From Apostichopus japonicus (Eukaryota > Echinodermata > Holothuroidea > Aspidochirotida > Stichopodidae), in NCBI RefSeq assembly GCF_037975245.1, contig NC_092570.1, forward strand, positions 10,827,001 through 10,891,000: a stretch of 64,000 bases of DNA. Direction: 5' to 3'. Of this stretch, positions 1 through 11,083 are shown in pieces. The position numbers were made by a program, and so were the translations under genes. Each line of letters opens with the position of its first letter. Position 1 is the stretch's first letter. Under the pieces are notes generated by a model, which did not search any database, was not told the origin of the DNA, and was given only the letters and a program-made list of their open reading frames with translations.

Positions 1-2515
1 AGGGCTGATTAAAAACTACAAGGATGGCAACAGTAAGTACAATTATTTTCAGTGTACTTTGATATATTTTAAAAGCTGTATGAAATTCTACTCAGAGAAA
101 TCACTGTTGAAACACTCTCCCAGTAATTCTACTGAGTAGAATAAAATAACAACATAAATAGGTTCACAATACAGCTTTTCTTTGAATATTTGTGGAAACA
201 GAAAATTTTATTACAGCCAGAGTGCACACATCACAGTAGATATAGTATGTGTAGGCTGCAGTAGTCATGCATGCATGTTACTGAAGTATTCCCAACCCTG
301 CATACAAATGTTTCATATCTTTAAACCATATTTATATTATTTGTTTTTACATAGGAGATATTTGTGCTCTGAGTGTACTAACGTACATGCTGCACAGGTC
401 AGTGAACTTGACCAAAGGAAAATCTGGAAAGACGTCATCGTCTAGTCGTGCAGATGCTCTGCAATACCTAATCCAGAATGTGCCTGTAAGTAATGTATAT
501 TAACTAGTGTTTGCACGGGTTATCCGGGTACCCAGGTACCCGCCCGACGTGATACTACCCGGTTCCTAATTTATTACCCGAATCTTAAGCAAAGTATGAT
601 TTAAAAAAAAAAAAAAAAATGGCAAACCGACGGTTAGGCAGATTTCCCATTGACTTAGTGTGGTGTTAGGCTACAATGTAGTCGAAGATAACAGCACTAA
701 CGAAGAGGTCCGCTCGACGCGATACTACCCGGTTCCTAATTTATTATCCGAATCAAAAACAAAGTGTGATTGTTTAAAAAATAAAATTGCAAACCGATGG
801 TTAGGCTGATTTCCCATTTTCGTTATTGCTGTTATCTTCGAACACATGGTAGCCTAACAACACTTAGTGTGTTGTTAGGCTACCGTGTGTTCGAAGATAA
901 CAGCAATAACGAAAGCTTTCCATTCATATCTTATAACTGCGTCACAATTTCAGCTAATAAACAGATGGCTATTGGCTAGCCTAGACTACCCGCATTGACT
1001 TAGTGTGGTGTTAGGCAACCATGTGGTCGAACGTAACAGCAATAACGAAAGTATTCCATGGATGTCTTATAACTGCGTCACAACGCCAGCAAATAAACAG
1101 ATGGTTAGGCTTAGCTAGATTTCTCATTAACTTAGTGTGGTGTTAGGCTACCATGTGGAAGAAATTATTATATATTCATTCGTTTATTTCAAAGAAGGAA
1201 AGGCTGACAAGGAATTTTACGCGATGTTTATGGATTATAGACGGGGATAACTAAAAAATAGTAATCGCAAGTGGCTTTTTACTAATCGTTTATTCCAAAT
1301 GCGATCAAATTGCGCGAATCGCGCAATCTCGCGGCTAATGCGAACCATGGCTGCATAATAGATAGTAGTAGTATTTTAAGAGCTAAATTGGATATTTATA
1401 TGGTTTGATCCAATAGACGTGAACGAGCTAGCATAAGCAGCGGCGGCAGTTCGATGTTAGTAGTAATGCTAATTATAATTAAATAATTAATTTATTAACA
1501 AGTTAATGAAAGAAACAGAAGTAAATAAAAATTATTGAGTGAGGTTTTATACCTTACACCTACGTATTTGAACATGAAAACATTGTCAGTAGAGAATATA
1601 ATGCATTTATTACAGCATCCAATATGAAATTTCTTGAAAATCGTGATACACCAGGGTAAACAATTTTTTTTTCCGGGTACCCGGATATCCGACGGGTAAC
1701 GGCCCTCGGGTACCCGGTTCCAGATTTTTGGACCCGTGTAAACACTAATATTAACCACTAGGAAAATGTTATAATTGTAATATCTCCATTGTTGAGGTAT
1801 TGAGGATGCGGCAGCCATGCAGTGTTTGCTGTAGGCATTCATATCAAATTAATTCTGCTATCTTTGATCCACCAGAAGTTAACAAATATTTTAAGATGAG
1901 AATTTATGTATACCCTTCATTAATGTGACTGGTAATGCAAGTGTGTTATACCTGGAAGTCTTGGATGAGTAACCAATTGGTAGTGTTAACATCTCTTGAA
2001 CAGTTTTAATAATACGACTGATAGAAGGGCAAGTTGTTTTATAGTTCTTCAGAAAAGCAGTTCAACATATTTTTCAAGCTTAAGCGTTAAAGAGTTAGCT
2101 CAACTGCAGAAATCATCCTCATTTCAGAAAATGGATGAAAGGAGAGCATTACCATGTGTTACAGTTATTACTCTTTTCTACTTGTTATCCACAGGAAGGA
2201 ACAGATGTAGAAGAAGCAACCAAGTTGAAAGAAGATCGTTTCAAACAACCATTGTTGCTATCCCTTGGTGCAGAAAAAGATCCCAAACAGTTTTTTGTAA
2301 TATTGGATCGTATTCCAATTTCAGGAGGGCTTCATGTGGTGGATGCTCTAGACAGACTGTTCAAGTGCCATTATGTTTTTAATGTGGAGTACTCTCCAAG
2401 TCTGCAACAATTTTGGGAATTTATTGCTGCAATGATCTACGAAGTTATACCTCCAGCAACAGCAAAGCCACAAGTCCGAGCTCTTGGTGCAGCAATAAGA
2501 GCACCACCCAAGTAA
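1..2515 (+). CDS. 3' end of an unrecognised multi-exon gene (last three exons, partial)
   Basis: Three coding exons join in phase: 1-32 (donor gtaagt at 33), 355-485 (acceptor ends 354, donor gtaagt at 486) and 2195-2515 (acceptor ends 2194, stop TAA 2513-2515). The spliced frame reads 160 codons from the window edge, with no stop at either junction. The peptide begins around GLIKNYKDGN and ends with a hydrophobic segment containing FFVILDRIPISGG and ALDRLFKCHYVF, then a Pro/Ala-rich tail. From memory this tail resembles the C-terminal region of poorly characterised proteins in fish and invertebrates, often large or transposon-domesticated; I cannot name the family. The 5' exons lie outside the window. 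The last intron contains a complete hAT element (505-1747), so its size is partly a recent insertion. The exon structure is well supported; function is unknown. Confidence 0.6.
505..1747. mobile_element. hAT-type DNA transposon (non-autonomous), TIR TAGTGTTT..., 8-bp TSD
   Basis: The element begins TAGTGTTTGCACGGG and ends with its inverted match CCCGTGTAAACACTA. It is flanked by a perfect 8-bp duplication ATATTAAC (497-504 and 1748-1755). An 8-bp TSD and a TIR of the form YARNG are diagnostic of the hAT superfamily. Subterminal DNA is packed with GGGTACCC/ATATCC-type short repeats at both ends. The core carries several near-copies of a segment containing GGTTAGGC and GACTTAGTGTGGTGTTAGGC (around 630-690, 800-870, 1000-1150). 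No transposase ORF is present. The core segment also occurs inside the hAT in PELP1 intron 8 (about 40765-40960). Confidence 0.88.
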
Positions 2516-2773
2516 TGATATTGACTTAAAATGGTGTTTACTGATGAAATATAAATAATAGACTTAGCATTTAAAACAAGCATGCATAATTTTAGTTCAG
2601 CTCGGTATTCTTACCAGGTTTCTTTGTTATAACAAAAAGGGACATAGCCTCAGTTTTTTAATCCAATTCAGGTTCTTATTTGCCTATTGTATCTATAGGA
2701 AAGGCTAATTATTCAAATTTTCCTTTTACACCTGATAACATCTTCAGTATGTTATTGCAAACTTCATTCTTTA

Positions 2774-2988
2774 ACTTTAGCACATCTTTAGCACATGAAA
2801 ATGATTATACTTATGGAACTCTAGTATTTCCCATGTTTTGTTTATCACTGCATCAGTAAATGCACGCCAGTGTTTTAATTATGTTTTATTTTAGCCTTCA
2901 TCTTTAGCACCTGAAAATGTTAGAATTATGGAACTCCAGTATTTCCCATGTTCTGCATGTTTTGTTCTTCACTGCATCAGTAAATGAA
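2774..2988 (+). repeat. Diverged tandem duplication, unit about 120 bp
   Basis: Two adjacent copies share the order CATCTTTAGCAC, TATGGAACTC, GTATTTCCCATGTT and TTCACTGCATCAGTAAATG (first copy about 2779-2866, second about 2901-2986). Nothing in it looks coding. It lies in the 3' flank of the preceding gene. Confidence 0.6.
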
Positions 2989-3189
2989 TATAATTTGTCT
3001 ACATAGTACATTCTGTGTTTTCTGTTCATTGTGTTTCTGGTGTTTTCCTAAAGCGAAAATAAGTGGACATACTCTTATGTTTATAGCTTCTGTTTGAGAA
3101 TAATTTAATTGGGTGACAAAACCAATTGTTTTCAATATATCTTTACAAAATTAACGTTGAAAGCTTAAACAGACAAACTGCAAAACGAG

Positions 3190-3645
3190 TGAAAATCATG
3201 ATCATATTGATTGACAGTCCCAATCATATAAATAAAAAACATTTTTAGACTAATAGTCATTCTAAATTAGATTCTAAAGTCAATCTATTAGATTTCTACC
3301 TTTTCAATCTATAACAGATTGAAAGTCAGTTTTTATGATCAAAGAGTCAATCATATGGAATGACTTTTATCAGTCTAATTGACTGATAGTTACAATCGTT
3401 TTAGATTGAAATTGTCGTTGGCTTTAAAAGTCAATCCAATTCAGATTAAGAAAATCAATCCATTAGATTGATATATTAATCTTAAAAAACACTGACTTTC
3501 AATCTTTTAAGACTAATTTTTTTTCAATCTTAAGACAGACTGAAAGTCAGTCTAAGCCGATTGGTCCCTAATATCAATCTGCCAAAGATTTAAAATTCAA
3601 TCTTAAAGAGTGAAAAGTCAATCTTACGAATTAAGAGAGTACTCT
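3190..3645. repeat. Degenerate array of short AGATTGAAAGTCA-type words in both orientations
   Basis: Over about 450 bp the words GATTGAAAGTCA, GACTTTCAATCT, AGTCAATC and their variants occur every 15-30 bp on both strands. No fixed period is visible, so this is not a simple tandem repeat. It may be an old satellite or the subterminal region of a transposon whose ends have decayed. No ORF or RNA gene is apparent. Confidence 0.5.
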
Positions 3646-4188
3646 TTACAAACTTCATTTAATACAGTCAAGGAATTCTGTAAAGAACAAGTAACTTGAC
3701 ATTTGAATACAATTCTTCCGGTGACAGGCAGTGTAATGCTTATTTTAAAGAGCAAAAATATTTCAAACTTAGTGGAACGCTCCATCTCATGAATTTGTTG
3801 CTAGCTCGAGATGTGGTTGATTGAATGTAACCTATTTTGATTAGCTGAACCCTCGATTTTCTAGGTAGAATGTCACAGTTTGTGGCCTTTGGTGTCACCA
3901 CAGATTGTCTTCTAAGCTTTTCTTTCCGATTATAATTCTCTTGTTAATTTACCTCTCAAGTAAACATGGTACATTTGCAATGTTTTCTTACATGTCAATG
4001 TTCTCAGTATTCAAAATAACACCAATTTTAAATTTTTAACATCAATAATTAGATTTTTCTGTCGAAAAGTTCATATCATTGCCATACAAACTTCTATGAG
4101 GATGAAACATTCCAACAAGTTTATTTGTAATCAACTGTAGCCAAGGCAATATCGCTTTATTATACCGAGTTGGTGAACACCGTACCGT

Positions 4189-4198
<10 letters not shown>

Positions 4199-4272
<74 letters not shown>
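4199..4272. repeat. (TA)n microsatellite, left of hAT MITE
   Basis: A nearly pure TA dinucleotide tract. It and the tract at 4874-4968 are probably one original microsatellite split by the intervening element. Confidence 0.9.
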
Positions 4273-4971
<699 letters not shown>

Positions 4972-5090
4972 TAGAGCGGATATGTCACCAAAACAGAACT
5001 AGTATTGTTCGATACAGGTGACGGACATCTACAGTGGAATTACGGCCTTCCTTGCCGGTTTCGAGCCTCTCGACATACAATCGGCGTTCA

Positions 5091-5154
5091 TGGCCTGGTG
5101 GGAAGGGTGTCCGCATATAAAGCGGGAGGCCCGGGTTCGAATCCCGGTGGAGGC
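5091..5154 (+). repeat. tRNA-derived SINE head or tRNA pseudogene
   Basis: The segment has a RNA polymerase III A-box-like start (TGGCCTGGTGGG), an anticodon-like hairpin TCCGC-ATATAAA-GCGGG and a T-arm CCGGG-TTCGAAT-CCCGG containing a perfect B box. The 3' acceptor-like strand (GGAGGC) has no good 5' partner in the preceding bases, so a normal seven-pair acceptor stem cannot form. That points to a tRNA-derived SINE or pseudogene. No clear tail or target duplication was found. Confidence 0.5.
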
Positions 5155-6879
5155 TAGAAGTTTTTTCACTGTTCTGAATTTCTCGCTACAATTTCAAGTA
5201 CTTACATAAAGTACTTAAGGAATAGGAATCCCATCTTTTTCATGTCATGCTTACCATTTGAAAATTACAGGCAAGCCTGCTTCAGTTGGTATAATATATT
5301 GCTCACTACATCTAAGGGTTCATTCGTTACTATCTATTATGAAGCCTTTACCTATCAATGTCGAACCCATACGTTAAGATGTAGGCATACACATGAAGCT
5401 GCGTGCTGTTTTCTTATTAATACGACCCGTAAATATATCAATAGCCAACATTTTTTCTTCAGATATTGTACGTCAACGACACTTATGTTACTCTTAAAAA
5501 CCCGGATCCTCTGTGTAGTTTTCTTTGTGTTCTTGTTGTCCAACTACATTTAAAATTAAATATTATTCATTGCCACATAGAACTGCACATGAATAATGAC
5601 TCGAATTGTTTTCTCTACTTCAAATGAGTTAATTGACAGGTAATAAAACTGTTCCAGGTCTAATAAAGCTACGGACACCTTCGTTACTACACACTCATAA
5701 TATAGACTACATAGAATAATTGATCAAATCCACTACAGTGGCCAGTGGCTTCGAATCAGTTTGCTGAGTAAACAGTCAATATTCCTATTAACCGGACTAA
5801 TTTAAGTTAAAAAAAAAACGTTTCCAGTAGTGACGTAGTATTCCCACGTTACTTCTTAAACTGATAGCTTTCCCTCGGAAAGGGCACGTTTCTGTTACGG
5901 CAACCATGTCAACTGGATGTATGGAGCTACACAATGAGCCTGCGCAGTGGCTTACACAACGCCGAATGAGTAGGCTATATATAATGCGTTGTAGCTGCTA
6001 TTCCAGATTATTAGTTCAATAGCTGTTGAGGTAGTGATACACACTGGGTGGAGAGAGTAGACGTAAATTGCTTGTAAGTATATTATCGTGAATGGATAAC
6101 ATATTTACCAGACAGTTAGCACTTGGACGAGTCTTTGCTAGCTGTTCAAGAAGAGAGTTCTACTTTCAGATTAAAGATATACATCAGGAGAGGAAATGTT
6201 AACTCAGTAATCTTTGTTTATCTTCTTTATATTTAACTGAAAGATGTGTGAGGTTTCCTACGGAATATCTGCGAATAGTCTCACGTTCCCAAGGAAAAAT
6301 CAATTGCTCTTTTAATTTTTACAATATAGACGTATAAGAACTTTTTTCGGACAAGTCATCAGCTTTATTTTACAGCAAAATGTCTTTGCTTTCTCTGACC
6401 AGCTGTCTACACATGCTTTTTGCTTTTGGAGATCACATCGATAGAAGCAACATGCTTAAATTTACGTTATTCCATTCCAACTATTGAATTGCTCGATAGC
6501 CTTACGTAATTAATGGAGTTTGTGGCAGCATCCATATTTAAACTCTTTCACGTAACACTATTATTCGAGATGTTTCTGCGGATACCTAACCAGACTAAAA
6601 AACTTTTCATACGAAAATTGCTTTCTGTTTAAAACTAGCGACGTAGTTTTTTATGTGGATTATGCTTAGTATTTTATATACTGAAATCTAGTGCTTAAAA
6701 ATACCACTCGTCATTACTATATAGCACTGTGAGAAAGACGTTAAGGCAGCAGCATCGCTTCATAATATATTTCATATATATAATACAAAATATCGTATAA
6801 ACACAAAGTCAAATACGGTATTGCTAAGACGAAACGGACGTAACTATCATTAATATACTGATTATATCAACTGAACTAG
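5155..6879. other. Upstream flank of the PTB-domain ORF, no gene recognised
   Basis: This is AT-rich unique-looking sequence. A TATA-like stretch (CTATATATAATGCG, about 5972-5985) lies 900 bp before the ORF, and a donor-like CTTGTAAGTAT follows near 6070. A 5' untranslated exon with an intron is therefore possible but unproven. I could not fix an acceptor before the start codon. Short ORFs here have no recognisable content. Confidence 0.3.
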
Positions 6880-7626
6880 ATGGCAAAAAGTTCAACATTA
6901 GTCGAACAAGAAAATAAAGCCATAGGCATAAAAATGACTGGAAATGACAGAAAGAAGAGTGGTCGCAGGGATAGTTCATTTTCGGGACATGCACAAAGGA
7001 TTCTGGCTACTATCAAAAACTCTCCATACTTTCTAAGAAAGAGAATGCAAGAAGAGGTGATCGTAGAGACTGATGCTGTTCCAACGTCAAAGGAAAAAAT
7101 CTTCCACATCTTGTACAAAGGTAAAATCCAGGTGCGGGGTGCTAGGATTCATGACGCAATCAATGGCATATCCCAGCTGGTGACAGATCCGACCCTTTAT
7201 GCCCCAACTTGCAGGACTCAGAAAGGTGAAAATATTCATGATAACTACGCAGCAGAGTTGAGCACTGTGAAGGTTTGTAAGACAGATATCTTAGTGGATG
7301 GTAATGGAGAGATTGTATGTCTGCCATTGATGGACTTAGCCTTTTGTGCTACAGATCTGCGAGTACCGCAAGTAGTTTCTATAGTAACAAATACAGGAAA
7401 TGACTTCTTCTGCTATGCGCTGGTGTGTGCCAATCGAGTAAACTCGAATGAATTGGTTAATTATATTAATCAGACTTTCGAAACGGTTTGGAAGGAATGG
7501 AAGAGAAGAGAGCGGCAAGAAACTCAAAAGGAGGATGAGAAAAAAGTTGATGCAGAGCTGGAGTTCTTAGAACGACAAAGAAGAACAACTATGAAGCGTG
7601 CGGGAGAGAAAAGTAAAAAGAAATAA
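6880..7626 (+). CDS. Probable PTB/PID-domain protein, uninterrupted 248-codon ORF
   Basis: An uninterrupted reading frame from ATG 6880 to TAA. Residues 1-60 are basic and Ser/Lys-rich (KKSGRRDSS). Residues about 68-195 have the layout of a phosphotyrosine-binding/PID fold: a first strand KIFHILYKGKIQV, a helix around AINGISQLVTD, a strand pair ending EIVCLPLMDLAFCATD, then VPQVVSIVTNT, FFCYALVC, and a C-terminal helix NELVNYINQTFETVWKEWKRR. The CATD...P.V and FxCY(A/H) pattern is the usual PTB core. Residues 200-248 are highly charged and probably a coiled coil. Such domains are cytoplasmic adaptors for NPxY peptides or phospholipids, but the partner here is unknown. It may be an intronless gene, a retrocopy, or one large exon. 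The family call rests on pattern, not on a search. Confidence 0.6.
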   Translation: MAKSSTLVEQENKAIGIKMTGNDRKKSGRRDSSFSGHAQRILATIKNSPYFLRKRMQEEVIVETDAVPTSKEKIFHILYKGKIQVRGARIHDAINGISQLVTDPTLYAPTCRTQKGENIHDNYAAELSTVKVCKTDILVDGNGEIVCLPLMDLAFCATDLRVPQVVSIVTNTGNDFFCYALVCANRVNSNELVNYINQTFETVWKEWKRRERQETQKEDEKKVDAELEFLERQRRTTMKRAGEKSKKK

Positions 7627-7985
7627 TCCAATTATAAGTTTAATATCGATCATTAAAATATGTTTTAAATCGTTATTAACAATAGTCATTTAATCAGATT
7701 CGTGAAGCATATTCCTTCAACTCTTTTCTCAAGAATTTTCAAATATTTCGAATACGTGAAAAAAAAGCAACGAATTATTGCATAGAAATATCGCACCCTC
7801 TGATATAGCACTAAATGACTATGAACAATCTACTCGTTAGTCGACCTATTATACTTATTCGTGTAACATAATCGAAGAAAAATATATAATATATATGCAA
7901 ATACCCATGTATAACCAGACAAACACTTACCTTCAAATTACTTTCGGTATATAAGAAGAGAATATTACAAGGCGTCAAAGAGCCA
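7627..7985. other. 3' flank of the PTB-domain ORF
   Basis: AT-rich sequence with ATTAAA about 25 bases after the stop as a possible weak poly(A) signal. I see no other feature. Confidence 0.3.
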
Positions 7986-8392
7986 GCTTTTACTTAAGCC
8001 TATACATTTTACTGATTCAATTCTCAAATTTACATGCATATCTACTATTACTTCATATAACTTCATATTTATATATTTTTTTTTAATTGTTTGTGGTTAT
8101 TTGAGTCATTATTAATATAATTGTTAAATTATCAAATATGACAAGCTACTGTCGTCTGGTGCTGGAAAAACCGGAAAAGGAACACTTTTGTCACACATGC
8201 AGCAGTATTCTAGGAGCATTCTCGCTAATTTGTGTTCGTAAAGTATGACATTACATTGTGCTGAGTTACTGTACGAAATCGTAACCTAATGGCCTATATA
8301 GAAAGTATATGAAAGCAATCAGATTAGCAATAAAATTATATTTAAAAGAAAAGTTTATTTAACGCACATGTTATTAACCTTTTTTTTCCCCC
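7986..8392 (+). repeat. Direct repeat, copy 1 of a 0.4-kb unit
   Basis: About 400 bp beginning CTTTTACTTAAGCC and ending GTTATTAACC plus a T run. It is repeated with few changes at 9068-9475. The high similarity (small indels such as the extra TTAGGCCA in copy 2) suggests a fairly recent duplication or two copies of one element. It contains no RT motifs and no clear LTR ends (no TG...CA). Confidence 0.8.
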
Positions 8393-9067
8393 CTTTTTTT
8401 TGGCAACTATAACTTCACATAATATAGCACTCTAGTGGTGACTTAGGGAAAATTCCTAGATGAAACCAAATGTATTTATTTTAATACATTCTGAAGTTAA
8501 AAAAAAAATATATACCAAGGATACCAACATTTCCTCCAAACACTGCTTTTCATATTACGCAACAAAATGTTGTTTTTTTTTTGGTAATAGAAAATAGTCC
8601 CTCAGAAACAATAGTAACTTATTCTGCAGTGGAATTTCTTTCCGTACTTTGCAGTTGAAAATGAATTTCTTAACTAAAATTATAATCAAATTCAGCTCTC
8701 TGGCAATGTCCGCACCAAACAAAACTGTCTTAATGTCTAGTACTATACCAATATCTATATTATTTAACATAGTTTGGAGATGATTCCAAAGCCTAACTGA
8801 GAGTGGGCAATAATAGAACAAATGTTCAATTGTCTCAACATACCTATGACAAAAAGTATCATGAGTAATTGCTTTTATTAAATGCAAGTACTTATTGGAC
8901 GGGATAATCCTCTGAAGCAGCCTATACTGAAACCACCTCAAATTAACATCACTAGAACACTAGAACACTTGAATGGCACTGAACAATGAAAAGACCAATC
9001 TTCCTCAGTAATATCGAGGGTACCACACCATTTCGTATAGGATTTCTGAATCAACTTCGATTCCTGT
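8393..9067 (-). mobile_element. 3' fragment of a non-LTR retrotransposon (LINE), degenerate
   Basis: On the minus strand a 128-codon ORF (8555-8941) reads FQYRLLQRI, then a zinc-knuckle-like CHRYVETIEHLFYYC followed by WNHL. This is the C-terminal 'FQYRLLHRI ... C..C...ET..HLF..C' signature of L2/CR1-like LINE proteins. Upstream, frame-shifted sequence still shows remnants resembling the 'W...DI..EDW...PFK' segment. The frame is broken, so it is dead. The 3' UTR side ends near poly-T/poly-C at 8385-8400. It lies exactly between the two 0.4-kb direct repeats. Confidence 0.7.
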
Positions 9068-9475
9068 TTTTACTTAAGCCTATAAATTTTACTGATTCAA
9101 TTCTCAAATTTACGTGCATATCTACTATTACTTCATATAACTTCTTATTTATATTATTTTTTTAATTGTTTGTGGTTAGGCCATTTGAGTCATTATTAAT
9201 ATAATTGTTAAATTATCAATTATGACAAGCTACTGTCGTCTGGTGCTGGAGAAACCGGAAAAGGAACACTTTTGTCACACAAGCAGCAATATTGTCTATT
9301 TAGGAGCATTCTCGCTAATTTGTGTTCGTAAAGTATGACATTACATTGTGCTGAGTTACTGTACGAAATCGTAACCTAATGGCCTATATAGAAAGTATAT
9401 GAAAGCAATCAGATTAGCAATAAAATTATATTTAAAAGAAAAGTTTATCTAACGCACATGTTATTAACCTTTTTT
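9068..9475 (+). repeat. Direct repeat, copy 2 of the 0.4-kb unit
   Basis: The second copy of the unit at 7986-8392, in the same orientation, starting TTTTTACTTAAGCC and ending TTATTAACC plus T run. The flanking sequences of the two copies differ, so the shared block is well delimited. Confidence 0.8.
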
Positions 9476-9920
9476 TTCTATCAGTACCGACATAAGGATT
9501 CAAAGTTGTCTTCATAGTAATTATATCACAAATGCTTAATCCATTTGCTGTGCTTTAATAAAAAGTATGAAATATAAATATTACACAAGACGTTACCGGA
9601 CACTTCAAAGGGCACTCAAGGACAACGTTGCTCTGAAATTGTAATTCCTCATACATCTGAGCCTTATAAGAGAAATAACATCAGGTTTTGGGGGTTTACA
9701 GCAACTTACAACTTTAAAATTGCTTCCAAATCATGTTCTAGTAATAAAGTAGTCACTAATTTCGCGAATGTTCCGTATCCGTATATATAGTTTAAAGGTT
9801 GTAACATGGAATCAATTTAATTACAAATGCATACTTTACATGATTTTAATACTATACCAATTACAATTTTCATCCAAATAGTCGGAAGGGCATGTTCGAT
9901 CAATGACATTGTTATCACGC

Positions 9921-11083
9921 ATATAGGCTATATGACCATCACGACATATTCCAATATAAGATTTAACATAGGCTATGACCATTAAGTATCCACGACATAT
10001 ACCAATATAAGACTTAATATAGGCTATGAACATTATGTATCCACGACATATACCAATATAAGACTTACTATAGGCTATGAACATTATGTATCCACGACAT
10101 ATATCAATATAAGACTTAATATAGGCTATGACCATTAAGTATCCACGACATATACCAATATAAGACTTAATATAGGCTATGAACATTATGTATCCACGAC
10201 ATATACCAATATAAGACTTGATATAGGCTATGAACATTATGTATCCACGACATATACCAATATAAGACTTAATATAGGCTATGACCATTTAGTATCCACG
10301 ACATATACCAATATAAGACTTAATATAGGCTATTAACATTATGTATCCACGACATATACCAATATAAGACTTAATATAGGCTATGAACATTATGTATCCA
10401 CGACATATACCAATATAAGACTTAACATAGGCTATGACCATTAAGTATCCACGACATATACCAATATAAGACAATATAGGCTATGAACATTATGTATCCA
10501 CGACATATACCAATATAAGACTTAACATAGGCTATGACCATTAAGTATCCACGACATATACCAATATAAGACTTAACATAGGCTATGACCATTAAGTATC
10601 CACGACATATACCAATATAAGACTTAACATAGGCTATGACCATTAAGTATCCACGACATATACCAATATAAGACTTAATATAGGCTATGAACATTATGTA
10701 TCCACGACATATACCAATATAAGACTTAACATAGGCTATGACCATTATGTATCCACGACATATACCAATATAAGACTTAATATAGGCAATGAACATTATG
10801 TATCCACGACATATACCAATATAAGACTTAACATAGGCTATGACCATAATGTATCCACGACATATACCAATATAAGTCTTATCATAGGCTATGAACATTA
10901 AGTATCCACGACATATACCAATATAAGACTTAACATAGGCTATGAACATTATGTATCCACGACATATACCAATATAAGACTTAATATAGGCTATGAACAT
11001 TATGTATCCACGACATATACCAATATAAGACTTATTATAGGCTATGACCATTATGTATCCACGACATCTACCAATATAAGACT
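9921..11083 (-). repeat. 51-bp minisatellite, about 23 copies, open on the minus strand
   Basis: Near-identical 51-bp units on the plus strand contain TCCACGACATATACCAATA, TAAGACTTAA and AGGCTATGAACATTA. Two subtypes intermix: '...AATATAGG...GAACATTATG' and '...AACATAGG...GACCATTAAG'. Because 51 is divisible by 3, the minus strand stays open as a 17-residue repeat (MFIAYIKSYIGICRGYI type). A 2-bp deletion in one unit near 10473 breaks the frame, and no splice or promoter signals frame it. I treat it as a non-coding minisatellite; the ORFs follow from the period. Confidence 0.92.

Noticed and set aside
7986..9475. LTR retrotransposon
   Set aside because: The direct repeats lack TG...CA ends and the interior is a reversed LINE tail without gag or pol order.
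9836..11051. Minus-strand ORFs up to 209 codons as a repeat-protein gene
   Set aside because: The open frame follows from a 51-bp period; a 2-bp deletion splits it and no exon signals surround it.
9921..11083. CRISPR-like array
   Set aside because: Units are contiguous with no unique spacers, and the DNA is clearly eukaryotic.
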